Shown: positions 56,538 to 64,000 of the stretch, piece by piece
Layout: every line of letters starts with the position of its first letter
Numbering within the stretch: position 1 is the stretch's first letter
NCBI GenBank assembly: GCA_022448425.1
Contig: JAKVCY010000031.1
Span: forward strand, 1-64,000
Direction: 5' to 3'
Source of the DNA: Thalassotalea sp.
Lineage (GTDB): Bacteria; Pseudomonadota; Gammaproteobacteria; Enterobacterales; Alteromonadaceae
DNA length: 64,000 nt
The notes under the pieces: generated by a model
Seen by the model: only the letters and a program-made list of their open reading frames with translations
What the model was told of the DNA's origin: nothing
Database searches by the model: none
Position numbers and translations under genes: made by a program

Positions 56538-57446
56538 TTGATACCCCTGATTTATCATCCTAATTATTCTTGTCCCTTTCCTGAAAGTCACCGCTTTGTG
56601 ATGTCTAAGTTTGTGCGTCTTCATGACCATCTCAAGAAGGAAGGGGTCGTTAAGGCAAACATAGTTAGGCCTAAAAGCGCTTCAGTAGAAGACTTATCAA
56701 TTGTCCATTGCGAGAGCTACTTAACCGCGATGCAAGATAACCTTGTTGACGCGAAAGAGTGGCGCAGAGTCGGGTTACCATGGAGTGAAGGGCTTATCAA
56801 GCGAACATTCACTGCCCCCAATGGTACCTTATTGGCGGCACGTGTTGCTTTACATAAAGGGCTTTCGTGTCATTTGGCGGGCGGCACACATCACGCGCAT
56901 CGTGACTTTGGCTCAGGTTTTTGTATGGTTAATGATCTTGCCTATGCAGCTAAGTCGTTACTTGCCGAAGGAAGGGTCAATAAAGTACTGATATTCGACC
57001 TTGACGTTCATCAAGGCGATGGCACTGCCGCTATTTTGGCGGATGAGCCTCGCGCTTTCACTTGCTCGATTCACTGTGAGAAAAACTTCCCATTTCGCAA
57101 GCACGATAGTGACTTAGACATAGGTTTAGATATTGGTCTAGGCGATGAACCATATTTAGACGTTGTTATTGAGACGCTTGAACGCTTGCTTGACGAGGAA
57201 AAACCGGATTTAGTGCTGTATGACGCAGGTGTTGATGTTTGGCAAGACGATGTGTTGGGACGACTAGATATCAGCTGGCAAGGTATTTACAGGCGTGATA
57301 CTGAAGTGATTTCCCGTTGCTTGGCGAAAGGAGTCCCTGTCACGACTGTTATCGGTGGCGGCTATGACAAAGATCACCAGAGGTTGGCAGAACGCCATGC
57401 GATTGTGGTGAAAGCGGCAAATTCACTTTATCACCAGAAACTATAA
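56538..57446 (+). CDS. Histone-deacetylase-superfamily amidohydrolase
   Basis: This is a 302-residue class I/II HDAC-like fold: LAGGTHHAHRDFGSGFCMVNDLAYAA (active-site His pair and channel), VLIFDLDVHQGDGTAAIL (zinc Asp-x-His) and LVLYDAGVDVWQDDVLGRL (third zinc Asp). Bacterial members deacetylate small amides, polyamines or acetyl-lysine; the substrate is not evident here. The start is TTG at 56538 (LIPLIYHPNYSCPFPESHRF), which fits the family N-terminus, with GAAGG 9 bases upstream. It converges with the monooxygenase-fold gene, 7 bases apart. Confidence 0.85.
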   Translation: MIPLIYHPNYSCPFPESHRFVMSKFVRLHDHLKKEGVVKANIVRPKSASVEDLSIVHCESYLTAMQDNLVDAKEWRRVGLPWSEGLIKRTFTAPNGTLLAARVALHKGLSCHLAGGTHHAHRDFGSGFCMVNDLAYAAKSLLAEGRVNKVLIFDLDVHQGDGTAAILADEPRAFTCSIHCEKNFPFRKHDSDLDIGLDIGLGDEPYLDVVIETLERLLDEEKPDLVLYDAGVDVWQDDVLGRLDISWQGIYRRDTEVISRCLAKGVPVTTVIGGGYDKDHQRLAERHAIVVKAANSLYHQKL

Positions 57447-57453
57447 CCCCAGG

Positions 57454-57819
57454 CTAGTCTGCAGAGCTCATTGAGTACGTCCTTAAAAGCTCAACGACTT
57501 CTACTTGATAGTGACGATACCAGCGTTGCTGACCGCTTTTTTGTGCATATAAATGGCTGGTGTCTGCTTTCCAAGCTTGGATGTCTTCAAGTGACTGCCA
57601 GTAAGATATAGCCACTTCATCGTTTCCTTGAGTGTATGCGACAAAATCGAGACAGTGATATTTTTCAAATGCTAGTTGGCGTAGGTCTTTGACCAAGTTG
57701 TCGTATTCATTATCCAAATGCTTAATTTCAGCTTTAAAAATAACTGCAAACTTAGGTTTCAGAGGTTTCTGAGGCTGCCTAGGTTGCTGAGATTGACTGG
57801 CATCGCTCTTCGATTCCAT
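57454..57819 (-). CDS. Antibiotic-biosynthesis-monooxygenase (ABM) fold protein
   Basis: This is a 121-residue protein with a Gln/Pro/Lys-rich 20-residue N-terminus and then an ABM-type ferredoxin-like domain: KFAVIFKAEIKHLDNEYDNLVKDLRQLA, VAISYWQSLEDIQAWKADTSHLYAQKSGQQRWYRHYQVEVVEL. The SYW..L..I..WK..H...Q..G...WY..Y pattern is typical of this superfamily (quinol monooxygenases, heme oxygenase-like). Substrate unknown. Confidence 0.8.
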   Translation of the reverse strand: MESKSDASQSQQPRQPQKPLKPKFAVIFKAEIKHLDNEYDNLVKDLRQLAFEKYHCLDFVAYTQGNDEVAISYWQSLEDIQAWKADTSHLYAQKSGQQRWYRHYQVEVVELLRTYSMSSAD

Positions 57820-57968
57820 TGCTTGCTCCCATTTCTGCTATTTGTTTTCAGGTTCTAAATCTTTTGGCTTTAGCATGTCATAGTCTGCAAATCGCCTCTA
57901 GCAAATTTTAGTCAAAGAATTCATACTTTCCTCAACTTTTTTTCCGCTAATAAATATAAGGAAATGAA

Positions 57969-58634
57969 ATGCAAAAGACCGTGGTGATTACCGGCGCTAA
58001 TCGAGGTATTGGCTTGGCAATGGCTCAAATCTTTAAATCGAAAGGCTATGCCGTGAAAGGTGTTTGTCGCAGTAGTTCACCAGCGCTAGAGGCACTTGGC
58101 ATTGAAGTGGTAGACGGTGTTGACGTAGCAACAGGTGATGGAATAGCAAGACTCGAGTCTGCACTGGTCAGTACTAACATTGACGTATTGGTATGTAACG
58201 CGGGCATTTTACGCGATGAAAACCTCGGCCACTTTAATCTCGAGACAATGCGTGATCAGTTTGAGGTTAATACCTTAGCACCACTGCGTGTTGTTCATGC
58301 GTTGCAATCTCACTTAGGAGCGGGGAGCAAGATCGCGATGATTACTTCTCGCATGGGCTCCATTGCTGATAATACATCTGGTGGACGTTTTGGTTATCGC
58401 ATGTCTAAGGCGGCTTTGAATATTGCTTCAGTTTCGCTAAGTCATGACTTAGCAGAGCGTGATATTGCCGTGGGTATCTATCACCCAGGCTATGTGCAGA
58501 CTGACATGGTAGGCGGGCGAGGTGATATTCCAGCAAGCGAAGCGGCAAATCGAATTATTGGGCTTATCGATAATTTGACGATGGCAGAATCTGGCGTATT
58601 TAAACATTCTAATGGCGAACAGTTACCTTGGTAG
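57969..58634 (+). CDS. Short-chain dehydrogenase/reductase
   Basis: A classical SDR of 221 residues: TGANRGIGLAMAQIF (NAD(P) loop), NAG at 76-78 (LVCNAGIL), active-site Ser in ITSRMGSIAD and YRMSKAALN (YxxxK). It is shorter than most SDRs and resembles the CsgA-like C-factor group. Substrate unknown. GGAAATGAA precedes the ATG. The next gene starts 40 bases downstream on the same strand. Confidence 0.88.
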   Translation: MQKTVVITGANRGIGLAMAQIFKSKGYAVKGVCRSSSPALEALGIEVVDGVDVATGDGIARLESALVSTNIDVLVCNAGILRDENLGHFNLETMRDQFEVNTLAPLRVVHALQSHLGAGSKIAMITSRMGSIADNTSGGRFGYRMSKAALNIASVSLSHDLAERDIAVGIYHPGYVQTDMVGGRGDIPASEAANRIIGLIDNLTMAESGVFKHSNGEQLPW

Positions 58635-58674
58635 CACTGACCGTTGTGACTGAGCTACTGACGAAAAGAACTTT

Positions 58675-59031
58675 ATGACAATAAAACCAGAATATCTAAA
58701 AATCTGGCGCACAGTGCAGTTGATTCCAGCTGGCAAGGTTGCCAGCTACGGGCAAATTGCCGATCTAGCAGGATTGCCCGGTAGAGCAAGGTTAGTCGGT
58801 AAGTGCCTTGGGTATGTGCCGGAAGATGGTGTTGATGGTCAAAATGTTCCTTGGTATCGGGTGATTAACTCAGCAGGTAAGATTTCCTTCCCACTAGGCA
58901 GCGAACACTTTGAACGCCAGAAACAACACTTGCAAGATGAGCAGGTGGTTGTTATTGGCGCTCGTATTCGACTTGCTGACTTTCAATGGCAGCCAGATAT
59001 TACTGAGTTACTGTTTAGACTGCAGTACTGA
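58675..59031 (+). CDS. Alkyltransferase-like protein (ATL, YbaZ-type), no catalytic cysteine
   Basis: This 118-residue protein matches the DNA-binding domain of O6-alkylguanine alkyltransferases (IPAGKVASYGQIADLAGLPGRARLVGKCLG, VPWYRVINSAGKISFP). The reactive Cys of the PCHRV motif is Trp60 (PWYRV), the mark of ATL proteins. These bind O6-alkylguanine, flip it and flag it for nucleotide-excision repair instead of repairing it themselves (established knowledge). Here Tyr replaces the usual His after the Trp. Confidence 0.9.
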   Translation: MTIKPEYLKIWRTVQLIPAGKVASYGQIADLAGLPGRARLVGKCLGYVPEDGVDGQNVPWYRVINSAGKISFPLGSEHFERQKQHLQDEQVVVIGARIRLADFQWQPDITELLFRLQY

Positions 59032-59044
59032 TTCCTTTGTGCTG

Positions 59045-60457
59045 CTAAAGTTGGTATTTATCTAGCAAGCTTTCAATAATGTCATCGGTAAGTTGTGTTG
59101 GGCAGCTATATCGGTCAGACAACTCTGCTAGCAGTTGCTTATGTTTCTCACCTAGTCGATAGGCCTCACTGTATGGTCTGTGTTCGAACATCACCATAGC
59201 GTAGCGGGGCGTAAATCTATTTGGGAATGATTGCTGGATTTTAGCGGCAAATTGCTTTTGCAAAAGAAACTCATGCTGCATGACGCTGTCGCGCATCTCA
59301 ATGTAATTCTCTAATGCCATATCGGCAATTGCATCTGCATTTTCTTTGCGCATGTTTTCTACTTGCGTAAACAGTGCTGTCCAATCAGCTTTCGCTTCAG
59401 CGTCTTTAGCATCAGGGAATATTGAGGCAATTGCATCGCAATCTTCAAAACCACAATTCATACCTTGACCATGGAACGGGACGATAGCATGTGCCGCATC
59501 ACCAATAATGAGCGCTTTATCTTCAAACTGCCATGGAGAGCATTTAATGGTGCCGAGTTTTCCCGTTGGGTTTTGTAAAAAGCTATCCGTCAGATTGTCC
59601 AAAAGCGGTGTTGCTGTCGCGAAATGGCGATTAAAAAACTGTTGAACTTCATCCTCTATGCGAATGCTATCAAAACTCGTGAAACCCTTGTTTGGCATAA
59701 ATAGCGTTGCGGTAAAGCTGGCATCTAGATTGGGTAAAGCGATTAACATGAACTCGCCTCTAGGCCAGATATGCAAAGCATTGGGTTCCAGTTGGAATTG
59801 ACCATCGGCTGTTGGGGCTATGGTAAGTTCTTTGTAACTGTGATCAAGCATATCCTCAGAAAGGCTAAAGGGTGAGGTGGAGTTAGACTGCTTACCAGAC
59901 TGCTCAATCAGTGCATCAACAATTGCCTCACGGACGGGAGAATTTGCACCATCGGTACCAATGATTCGTTGAAATGAATAGCGTTTTGAAGTGACCTTTG
60001 ATTGACCGTTAGCGAGTTCTTTGACGCCAGCGGTAAAGCACATGCTATTAAAATCAATATCGGTAATTTTGTGTTCAAAGTAAAAAGTTACTCGCCCTGT
60101 AGCTTCTGCTTGCGACATTAAATAACTGTTTAGCTTTGCTCGTGATATTGAATAAATAACCTCTTTAGATGATTGGCCGTAAGGTTGAAGGCTTGGCGTT
60201 TGTCCGTCGACGTGCACCATACGACCTGACATGGGGATGAGCATGTCGTTAATATCATCCATTAGACCAAGTGCCTGCAGCGGCTTTATGCCGCGATTAG
60301 CTAACGCTAGGTTAATAGAGCGCCCTGCAGAAATATCCGTTTTTCGCATGTCTGTACGCGATTCAAATACATCCACTGTATAGCCTTTTCTCGCCAAAAT
60401 AATCGATAGTAGCGAACCTACCAAGCCACCGCCAATCAAGCTAATTTGTATTGTCAT
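59045..60457 (-). CDS. kmo: Kynurenine 3-monooxygenase
   Basis: This flavoprotein hydroxylates kynurenine to 3-hydroxykynurenine. The FAD motif is QISLIGGGLVGSLLSIILARKGYTVDVFESR; LIIGDAAHAIVPFHGQGMNCGFEDCDAI is the second FAD/DG motif. ISAGRSINLALANRG and the hydrophobic C-terminus fit KMO. At 470 residues it is in range. The ATG at 60457 overlaps the kynU stop (ATGA); the frame opens at 60466. It is the last gene of the operon and converges with the ATL gene, 13 bases apart. Confidence 0.94.
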   Translation of the reverse strand: MTIQISLIGGGLVGSLLSIILARKGYTVDVFESRTDMRKTDISAGRSINLALANRGIKPLQALGLMDDINDMLIPMSGRMVHVDGQTPSLQPYGQSSKEVIYSISRAKLNSYLMSQAEATGRVTFYFEHKITDIDFNSMCFTAGVKELANGQSKVTSKRYSFQRIIGTDGANSPVREAIVDALIEQSGKQSNSTSPFSLSEDMLDHSYKELTIAPTADGQFQLEPNALHIWPRGEFMLIALPNLDASFTATLFMPNKGFTSFDSIRIEDEVQQFFNRHFATATPLLDNLTDSFLQNPTGKLGTIKCSPWQFEDKALIIGDAAHAIVPFHGQGMNCGFEDCDAIASIFPDAKDAEAKADWTALFTQVENMRKENADAIADMALENYIEMRDSVMQHEFLLQKQFAAKIQQSFPNRFTPRYAMVMFEHRPYSEAYRLGEKHKQLLAELSDRYSCPTQLTDDIIESLLDKYQL

Positions 60458-61752
60458 TGCAAGCACTCCTTTAAAATGCGAACAAAGTGATAACAGTCTT
60501 CAAAGCGATTGTACAAAGGCACGGGAGCGACGCGAATAACATTGGGCTCACGCCAGTCTGTTGTGATGCCTTGTTGTTCAATACGTTTAAAGAGTGCTTT
60601 ACCGTCTAATTTATCGCATGTGACCATAATCGATAGCTGGCAGCCTGACTCACTTTCCTCAGCGGGCGTAATAATGTCGATTTTATTTGGTAGCTCTTGC
60701 GCTAATAATGCACGTAAATACTGTGTGAGCTTGAGTGACTTTTCACGAAGTTTCTTCATACCACCCGCTAAAATAACCGTTTCGTATGCGCCACGAACAG
60801 CGGCTAAACTCAGTACTGGCGGGTTAGATAGTTGCCAGCCTTCGGCACTTGCGATGGCGTGGAACTGATTGCCCATTTTAAAACGCGTGTCTTTATCGTG
60901 TCCCCACCAACCAGCAAAACGATTAAGTTCGGTATTCGTGGCGTGCTTTTCATGAATAAAACAGCCTGCGACAGAGCCTGCACCACTATTGAGGTATTTG
61001 TAGCTGCACCAACAAGCGAAATCCACTTGCCAGTCGTGCAGTGCTAATTCAACATTGCCAGCAGCGTGGGCGAGGTCGAAACCTATTTTGATGCCATGTT
61101 GATGCGCTTTCTCGGTTATGGCAGCAATGTCGAGTACTTGCCCCGTATAATATTGAACACCTGGTAATAAAATAAGTGCTAACTCATCACTGTGACCCTC
61201 TATTAAAGCAAATAAATCGTCGGTGTTGAGAAGCTCTTCATTAGTGCGTGGTTGCCATAAGAGCAAGTTGTCCTCGACATCAATTCCGTGGTGCTTGAGT
61301 TGAGATGTCATCGCATAGTGGTCAGAGGGAAAGGCATGGTCTTCAATAAGGATTTTGCAACGTTTGCCCTGTGGCTGATAAAAACTCACCATCATCAGAT
61401 GCAGGTTGACGGTTAGAGAGTTCATCATGACGACTTCGTTTTTTTTAGCGCCAACGATTTGTGACGCAAAATCAGTGATAAATTCGTGATAAGGCAACCA
61501 AGGGTACTCACCTTCAAAGTGACCTTTGACGCCGCGCTCTCCCCATGCCTCAAGTAGCTCCATCACGGCTTCTTTGGCAAGTATCGGCTGTAGACCCAGA
61601 GAATTACCTGTGAAGTAATACTCGTCTTCGCCATTGGCTTGTTTGGGGATGACAAAATGCGCTCGCATATGTGCAATCGGGTCGTTGTTATCTAATGTTT
61701 GTGCTTGCTTTAATGCCCGAGCTAGGCTATGTGTTTGGGCGTTGTCTATCAT
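60454..61752 (-). CDS. kynU: Kynureninase
   Basis: KynU cleaves (3-hydroxy)kynurenine to (3-hydroxy)anthranilate and alanine with PLP. The sequence has FDLAHAAGNVELALHDWQVDFACWCSYKYLNSGAGSVAGCFIHEKH, with the PLP Lys in SYKYLN, and YFTGNSLGLQP at the N-terminus. ATG at 61752 (432 residues) is favoured over GTG 61761. Just upstream, 61764-61793 is three tandem copies of a TTTAGTTATTG-like unit. Confidence 0.95.
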   Translation of the reverse strand: MIDNAQTHSLARALKQAQTLDNNDPIAHMRAHFVIPKQANGEDEYYFTGNSLGLQPILAKEAVMELLEAWGERGVKGHFEGEYPWLPYHEFITDFASQIVGAKKNEVVMMNSLTVNLHLMMVSFYQPQGKRCKILIEDHAFPSDHYAMTSQLKHHGIDVEDNLLLWQPRTNEELLNTDDLFALIEGHSDELALILLPGVQYYTGQVLDIAAITEKAHQHGIKIGFDLAHAAGNVELALHDWQVDFACWCSYKYLNSGAGSVAGCFIHEKHATNTELNRFAGWWGHDKDTRFKMGNQFHAIASAEGWQLSNPPVLSLAAVRGAYETVILAGGMKKLREKSLKLTQYLRALLAQELPNKIDIITPAEESESGCQLSIMVTCDKLDGKALFKRIEQQGITTDWREPNVIRVAPVPLYNRFEDCYHFVRILKECLQ

Positions 61753-61795
61753 GTCATTCACTTAGTTATTGCTTTAGTTATTGTTTTAGTTCTTA

Positions 61796-62668
61796 TTATT
61801 GTTGTTTTTCAGCAGCGTAAAAAACCGGGTTGCTAGGTGTAGCGTCGTTAATCCAAGCCGTCAGTTGTAAGTTAATAAAATAAAAACCATCCGTAAGTAC
61901 GTCGTCAAAATAGGCGAGCTCGGTGATTGTTTTATTAATCAGGCTGTTAGTTGTTGGTTGATGCATCCCTTCAGGGACTTGCCAGAACAAGTGGTGACAA
62001 GTGAGTAACCCATCATCGCGTAAACGGTCTATTGATGGTAGGTCAGTCAGCAGGTGTTCAACCCCGCGCTCATTCAGATACAAAATGGCTTCTCTGCTAA
62101 AAAAAGCTGGTTGGTTGTCAGCGTCGTATGCTTGATGCTGCTTTTCATGTGCGTTTGGCAAGGTTCTTATCGCTACGGCTCTTAAATGTGCATTGCTGAA
62201 ATTATCCAGCTTATCAGCAAGTTGCTGGCGAGTGATGATTTGATCACCTTCGTTAAGAGCTGGGGTGTAGTTGTCGCTAGTACCACCAGCACTATCATCA
62301 TTATCTCCATCTATTTCTCGACAAAATTTCGTTGGGGATACCGAGACTAAAACACAAGGCATCAGTGGTTGCGGAGTTATTGTGCCAATAGGCAGCGATA
62401 GCTCTGCACTTGAGTCACAGATATGGGCGATGGATTCTGTATGTGTGCCATTGCAGTGAGGGTTCAAGGTTACGATACTGACATTGCAGCTGCCACCTCG
62501 TTCGGTATCTCCGACGAAGTCACCTGCTGTCATTGGCGATTTTTCTGCAACATCTGCTTGAAAGTGATTCGGTTGTTTGGCGTTAAATTCTAGCGGGATT
62601 GCTGCAGAGAAACTAAAGTCGGTATTGACGATGTATTGATTGTTTTCAAGTTCAATTGAGACCTTCAT
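61796..62668 (-). CDS. Cyclase-family (arylformamidase-like) hydrolase
   Basis: A 290-residue protein with the metal-binding motif of the cyclase/KynB family, H71-CNG-TH76-T-E78-SIAH82, where Glu replaces the usual Asp. It would hydrolyse N-formylkynurenine to kynurenine, which fits the neighbours, but it is longer than typical KynB (about 210 residues) with an N-terminal extension and inserts. A second copy of function elsewhere is possible. It overlaps the haaO stop by ATGA. Confidence 0.75.
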   Translation of the reverse strand: MKVSIELENNQYIVNTDFSFSAAIPLEFNAKQPNHFQADVAEKSPMTAGDFVGDTERGGSCNVSIVTLNPHCNGTHTESIAHICDSSAELSLPIGTITPQPLMPCVLVSVSPTKFCREIDGDNDDSAGGTSDNYTPALNEGDQIITRQQLADKLDNFSNAHLRAVAIRTLPNAHEKQHQAYDADNQPAFFSREAILYLNERGVEHLLTDLPSIDRLRDDGLLTCHHLFWQVPEGMHQPTTNSLINKTITELAYFDDVLTDGFYFINLQLTAWINDATPSNPVFYAAEKQQ

Positions 62669-63189
62669 GCTATCAAACCTCCCTTATTATTCTCCGTTCC
62701 GCACGCTTCACAGGTGTAGTTTGCAGGGGTCTTATAAAAGTTGTCGAAAACTTTGGGTAAGTCTTTCTCGATGTTGCCGAGCGTAAAACTCTCGCGATAG
62801 AGCGGGTGTCGGCAGTTTTTACAGAACCATGCCAGCGCATCTTTTTGCTTAGGAGCTCGCTTTTGTTCAACAACCATACCTACGCTGCCTGTCATGCGCT
62901 GTGGAGAGTGAAGCATTTTAGGCGGCAAAAGAAATATCTCGCCCGCGTTAATTGGAATATCTTTAAATTCTCCTTCGTCGATGACCTTCAACACCATGCT
63001 GCCTTCAAGTTGATAGAAGAACTCTGGCGTTTCGTTATAGTGATAATCAGTACGTTTGTTTGGACCACCTACGATCATGATGATAAAGTCATCTTGCTCA
63101 AATACTTGCTTATTACATACCGGTGGCTTTAACACATCGCGATGATCATCAATCCATTGTTGTAAATTGAACGGTAAGGTGTAAGTCAT
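62665..63189 (-). CDS. nbaC: 3-hydroxyanthranilate 3,4-dioxygenase
   Basis: It opens the ring of 3-hydroxyanthranilate to 2-amino-3-carboxymuconate semialdehyde. Catalytic iron ligands H50, E56 and H94 and the substrate Arg46/Arg98 fit the bacterial enzyme. A rubredoxin-like second iron site is complete: C123, C126, C160, C163. At 174 residues it equals the Ralstonia type. It sits between the RidA gene and the cyclase gene in the operon. The symbol haaO is also used. Confidence 0.96.
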   Translation of the reverse strand: MTYTLPFNLQQWIDDHRDVLKPPVCNKQVFEQDDFIIMIVGGPNKRTDYHYNETPEFFYQLEGSMVLKVIDEGEFKDIPINAGEIFLLPPKMLHSPQRMTGSVGMVVEQKRAPKQKDALAWFCKNCRHPLYRESFTLGNIEKDLPKVFDNFYKTPANYTCEACGTENNKGGLIA

Positions 63190-63197
63190 AAAGCCTC

Positions 63198-63671
63198 CTA
63201 CGTGTTTGGTTGATCAGGCAGAGCGGCAATGCATTTGAGTTCTATGGCGATTGGTGTCGGTAGCTTGTTGACTTCTACCGTCGTTCGGCACGGTTGGTTA
63301 CTCGCAAAATACTCGGCGTAGATTTTGTTATAGGTGGCAAAATCATCATCCATATTGGTGAGAAATACGGTGACGTCAACTAGAGCATCCCAGGTAGCAC
63401 CCGCATCGGTTAGGATAGATTTAATGTTGTTAAACACGCTGTGACATTGCTGTTCAATATCGTAACTGAGGATTTTTCCCTGAGCGTCTAACTCAACGCC
63501 AGGGATTTTATCGCTGCCAGCTTGTCTCGGGCCAACACCTGATAGAAATAGTAAGTTACCCACTTGTTTTGCGTGGGGATACAAGCCAACAGGTTTTGGT
63601 GCCTTATCGCTATTAAATGATTGCTTTTCTGCTAGCTCTGATGAAGATAGCTCGGACGAATTGATACTCAT
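63198..63671 (-). CDS. RidA/YjgF-family protein, probable 2-aminomuconate deaminase
   Basis: This is a RidA-fold protein ([75 protein letters not shown], the conserved Arg and Glu). In kynurenine clusters such proteins are often 2-aminomuconate deaminase (AmnD/NbaF). The frame reaches 63689, but ATG 63671 has AAGGA 7 bases upstream. It is the first gene of the operon. General RidA imine hydrolase is the alternative. Confidence 0.82.
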   Translation of the reverse strand: MSINSSELSSSELAEKQSFNSDKAPKPVGLYPHAKQVGNLLFLSGVGPRQAGSDKIPGVELDAQGKILSYDIEQQCHSVFNNIKSILTDAGATWDALVDVTVFLTNMDDDFATYNKIYAEYFASNQPCRTTVEVNKLPTPIAIELKCIAALPDQPNT

Positions 63672-63940
63672 GCTCGTTTCCTTATGCATATAGCATCGTG
63701 ATTACTCAGTAATGCTATTGCCTGATCATACTTATTATTTGAGTTTTTAATGTTTTGAGCATTGGCTTTCTAGCGCATTGATTGCCTATCGTATTGAGCG
63801 CTGTGAAGCCGTTGCTTGTTTTAAAGGCTGTTGTAAAACAGTGTAGAGAACTTTGTCGTTTTTGCGACAGAGAAAAAGTGAGAACAGATTTTTATCGGCA
63901 GCTCTCAATCGAAAACTAAACAAAGCTCAGAAAAGGGAAG
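63672..63940 (-). promoter_or_regulatory. Leader and possible promoter region of the kynurenine operon
   Basis: No gene is seen here. A 16-bp palindrome TGTCG-N6-CGACA is at 63854-63869, and TACACT (minus strand, 63845-63840) is a possible -10 just downstream of it in the operon direction. A short CTG-N8-CAG at 63828-63841 is not a LexA box (spacing wrong). No regulator gene is in view. Confidence 0.35.
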
Positions 63941-64000
63941 TCAGATAAGCTGCCATTTACAACCTTGCTGACTCGCAAAGATGGCGCCTGATGATTTGAA
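63941..64000 (-). CDS. Possible 3' end of another gene (cut by the window)
   Basis: On the minus strand the last 60 bases read as 19 codons and a TGA at 63943-63941, ending GAIFASQQGCKWQLI. The composition looks protein-like, but the piece is too short for any family. It could be the gene upstream of the kynurenine operon or chance. Confidence 0.25.
   Translation of the reverse strand, partial: FKSSGAIFASQQGCKWQLI

Noticed and set aside
63828-63841. LexA-like CTG...CAG upstream of the kynurenine operon
   Set aside because: Spacing is 8 bases, not the 10 that LexA needs.

Overview
The window is chromosomal DNA of a marine gammaproteobacterium, most likely Alteromonadales in the Colwelliaceae (Thalassotalea/Colwellia-like). 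The basis is a moderately AT-rich composition, gene orders shared with Escherichia coli, Shewanella and Vibrio (leuS-lptE-holA-nadD...lipA; comEC-msbA-lpxK-ycaR-kdsB; thrLABC), small families typical of this order (DUF3718, DUF2897), and interspersed palindromic repeats. No database search was possible. Family calls come from motifs and gene order.

Layout. 1-292 is the right end of an IS4/IS50-type insertion sequence with the transposase C-terminus. 340-7365 (minus) is one tightly overlapped molybdenum-cofactor operon, moaA-mobA-moaB-moaC-moaD-moaE-modA-modB-modC-moeB. It is preceded by a Moco riboswitch abutting the moaA start, with moeA divergent. 9241-11168 holds a secreted DUF3718 protein and a yebG-ygjP pair behind a canonical LexA box. 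11417-13688 has a 31-residue membrane peptide ORF and a CheY-like / CheC-like / PAS-GGDEF module. 13801-18783 is the threonine operon with a Thr/Ile-rich leader peptide and an attenuator. 18822-33048 (minus) is the lipoate / cell-elongation / LPS-assembly cluster (leuS to lipA), with a D-amino-acid aminotransferase inserted beside dacA. 33287-38511 holds ybeL, a Lon-type protease, carbonic anhydrase, parvulin, an M23-like protein and a DUF2897 protein. 38664-39830 is a chemoreceptor gene split by one in-frame amber codon. 40250-43525 encodes a large BNR/Asp-box propeller protein. 43653-48333 holds a PilZ-like protein, a GNAT acetyltransferase and lolCDE. 48342-48654 and 55933-56314 are two non-coding, terminal-inverted-repeat (MITE-like) elements. 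48820-55923 holds a DUF2062 protein, comEC, msbA, lpxK, ycaR and kdsB. 56538-59031 holds a histone-deacetylase-like hydrolase, a monooxygenase-fold protein, an SDR and an alkyltransferase-like protein. 59045-63671 (minus) is a kynurenine-degradation operon.

How the genes work together. The first third is a self-regulating molybdenum unit: molybdate import (ModABC), molybdopterin synthesis (MoaABCDE, MoeB), metal insertion (MoeA) and nucleotide attachment (MobA), with feedback by Moco through the riboswitch. The central clusters are envelope biogenesis: PBP2/RodA, PBP5 and RlpA for peptidoglycan; LptE, MsbA, LpxK and KdsB for LPS; LolCDE for lipoproteins. The last operon takes kynurenine through 3-hydroxykynurenine and 3-hydroxyanthranilate towards 2-aminomuconate, with some enzymes not in view.

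No CRISPR array, tRNA, rRNA, prophage or recognisable defence island was seen. The items most worth following up are the SOS-controlled ygjP metalloprotease, the kinase-less CheY/CheC/GGDEF module, the unannotated 31-residue membrane peptide, the amber-interrupted chemoreceptor and the two palindromic repeat elements that share hairpin modules.
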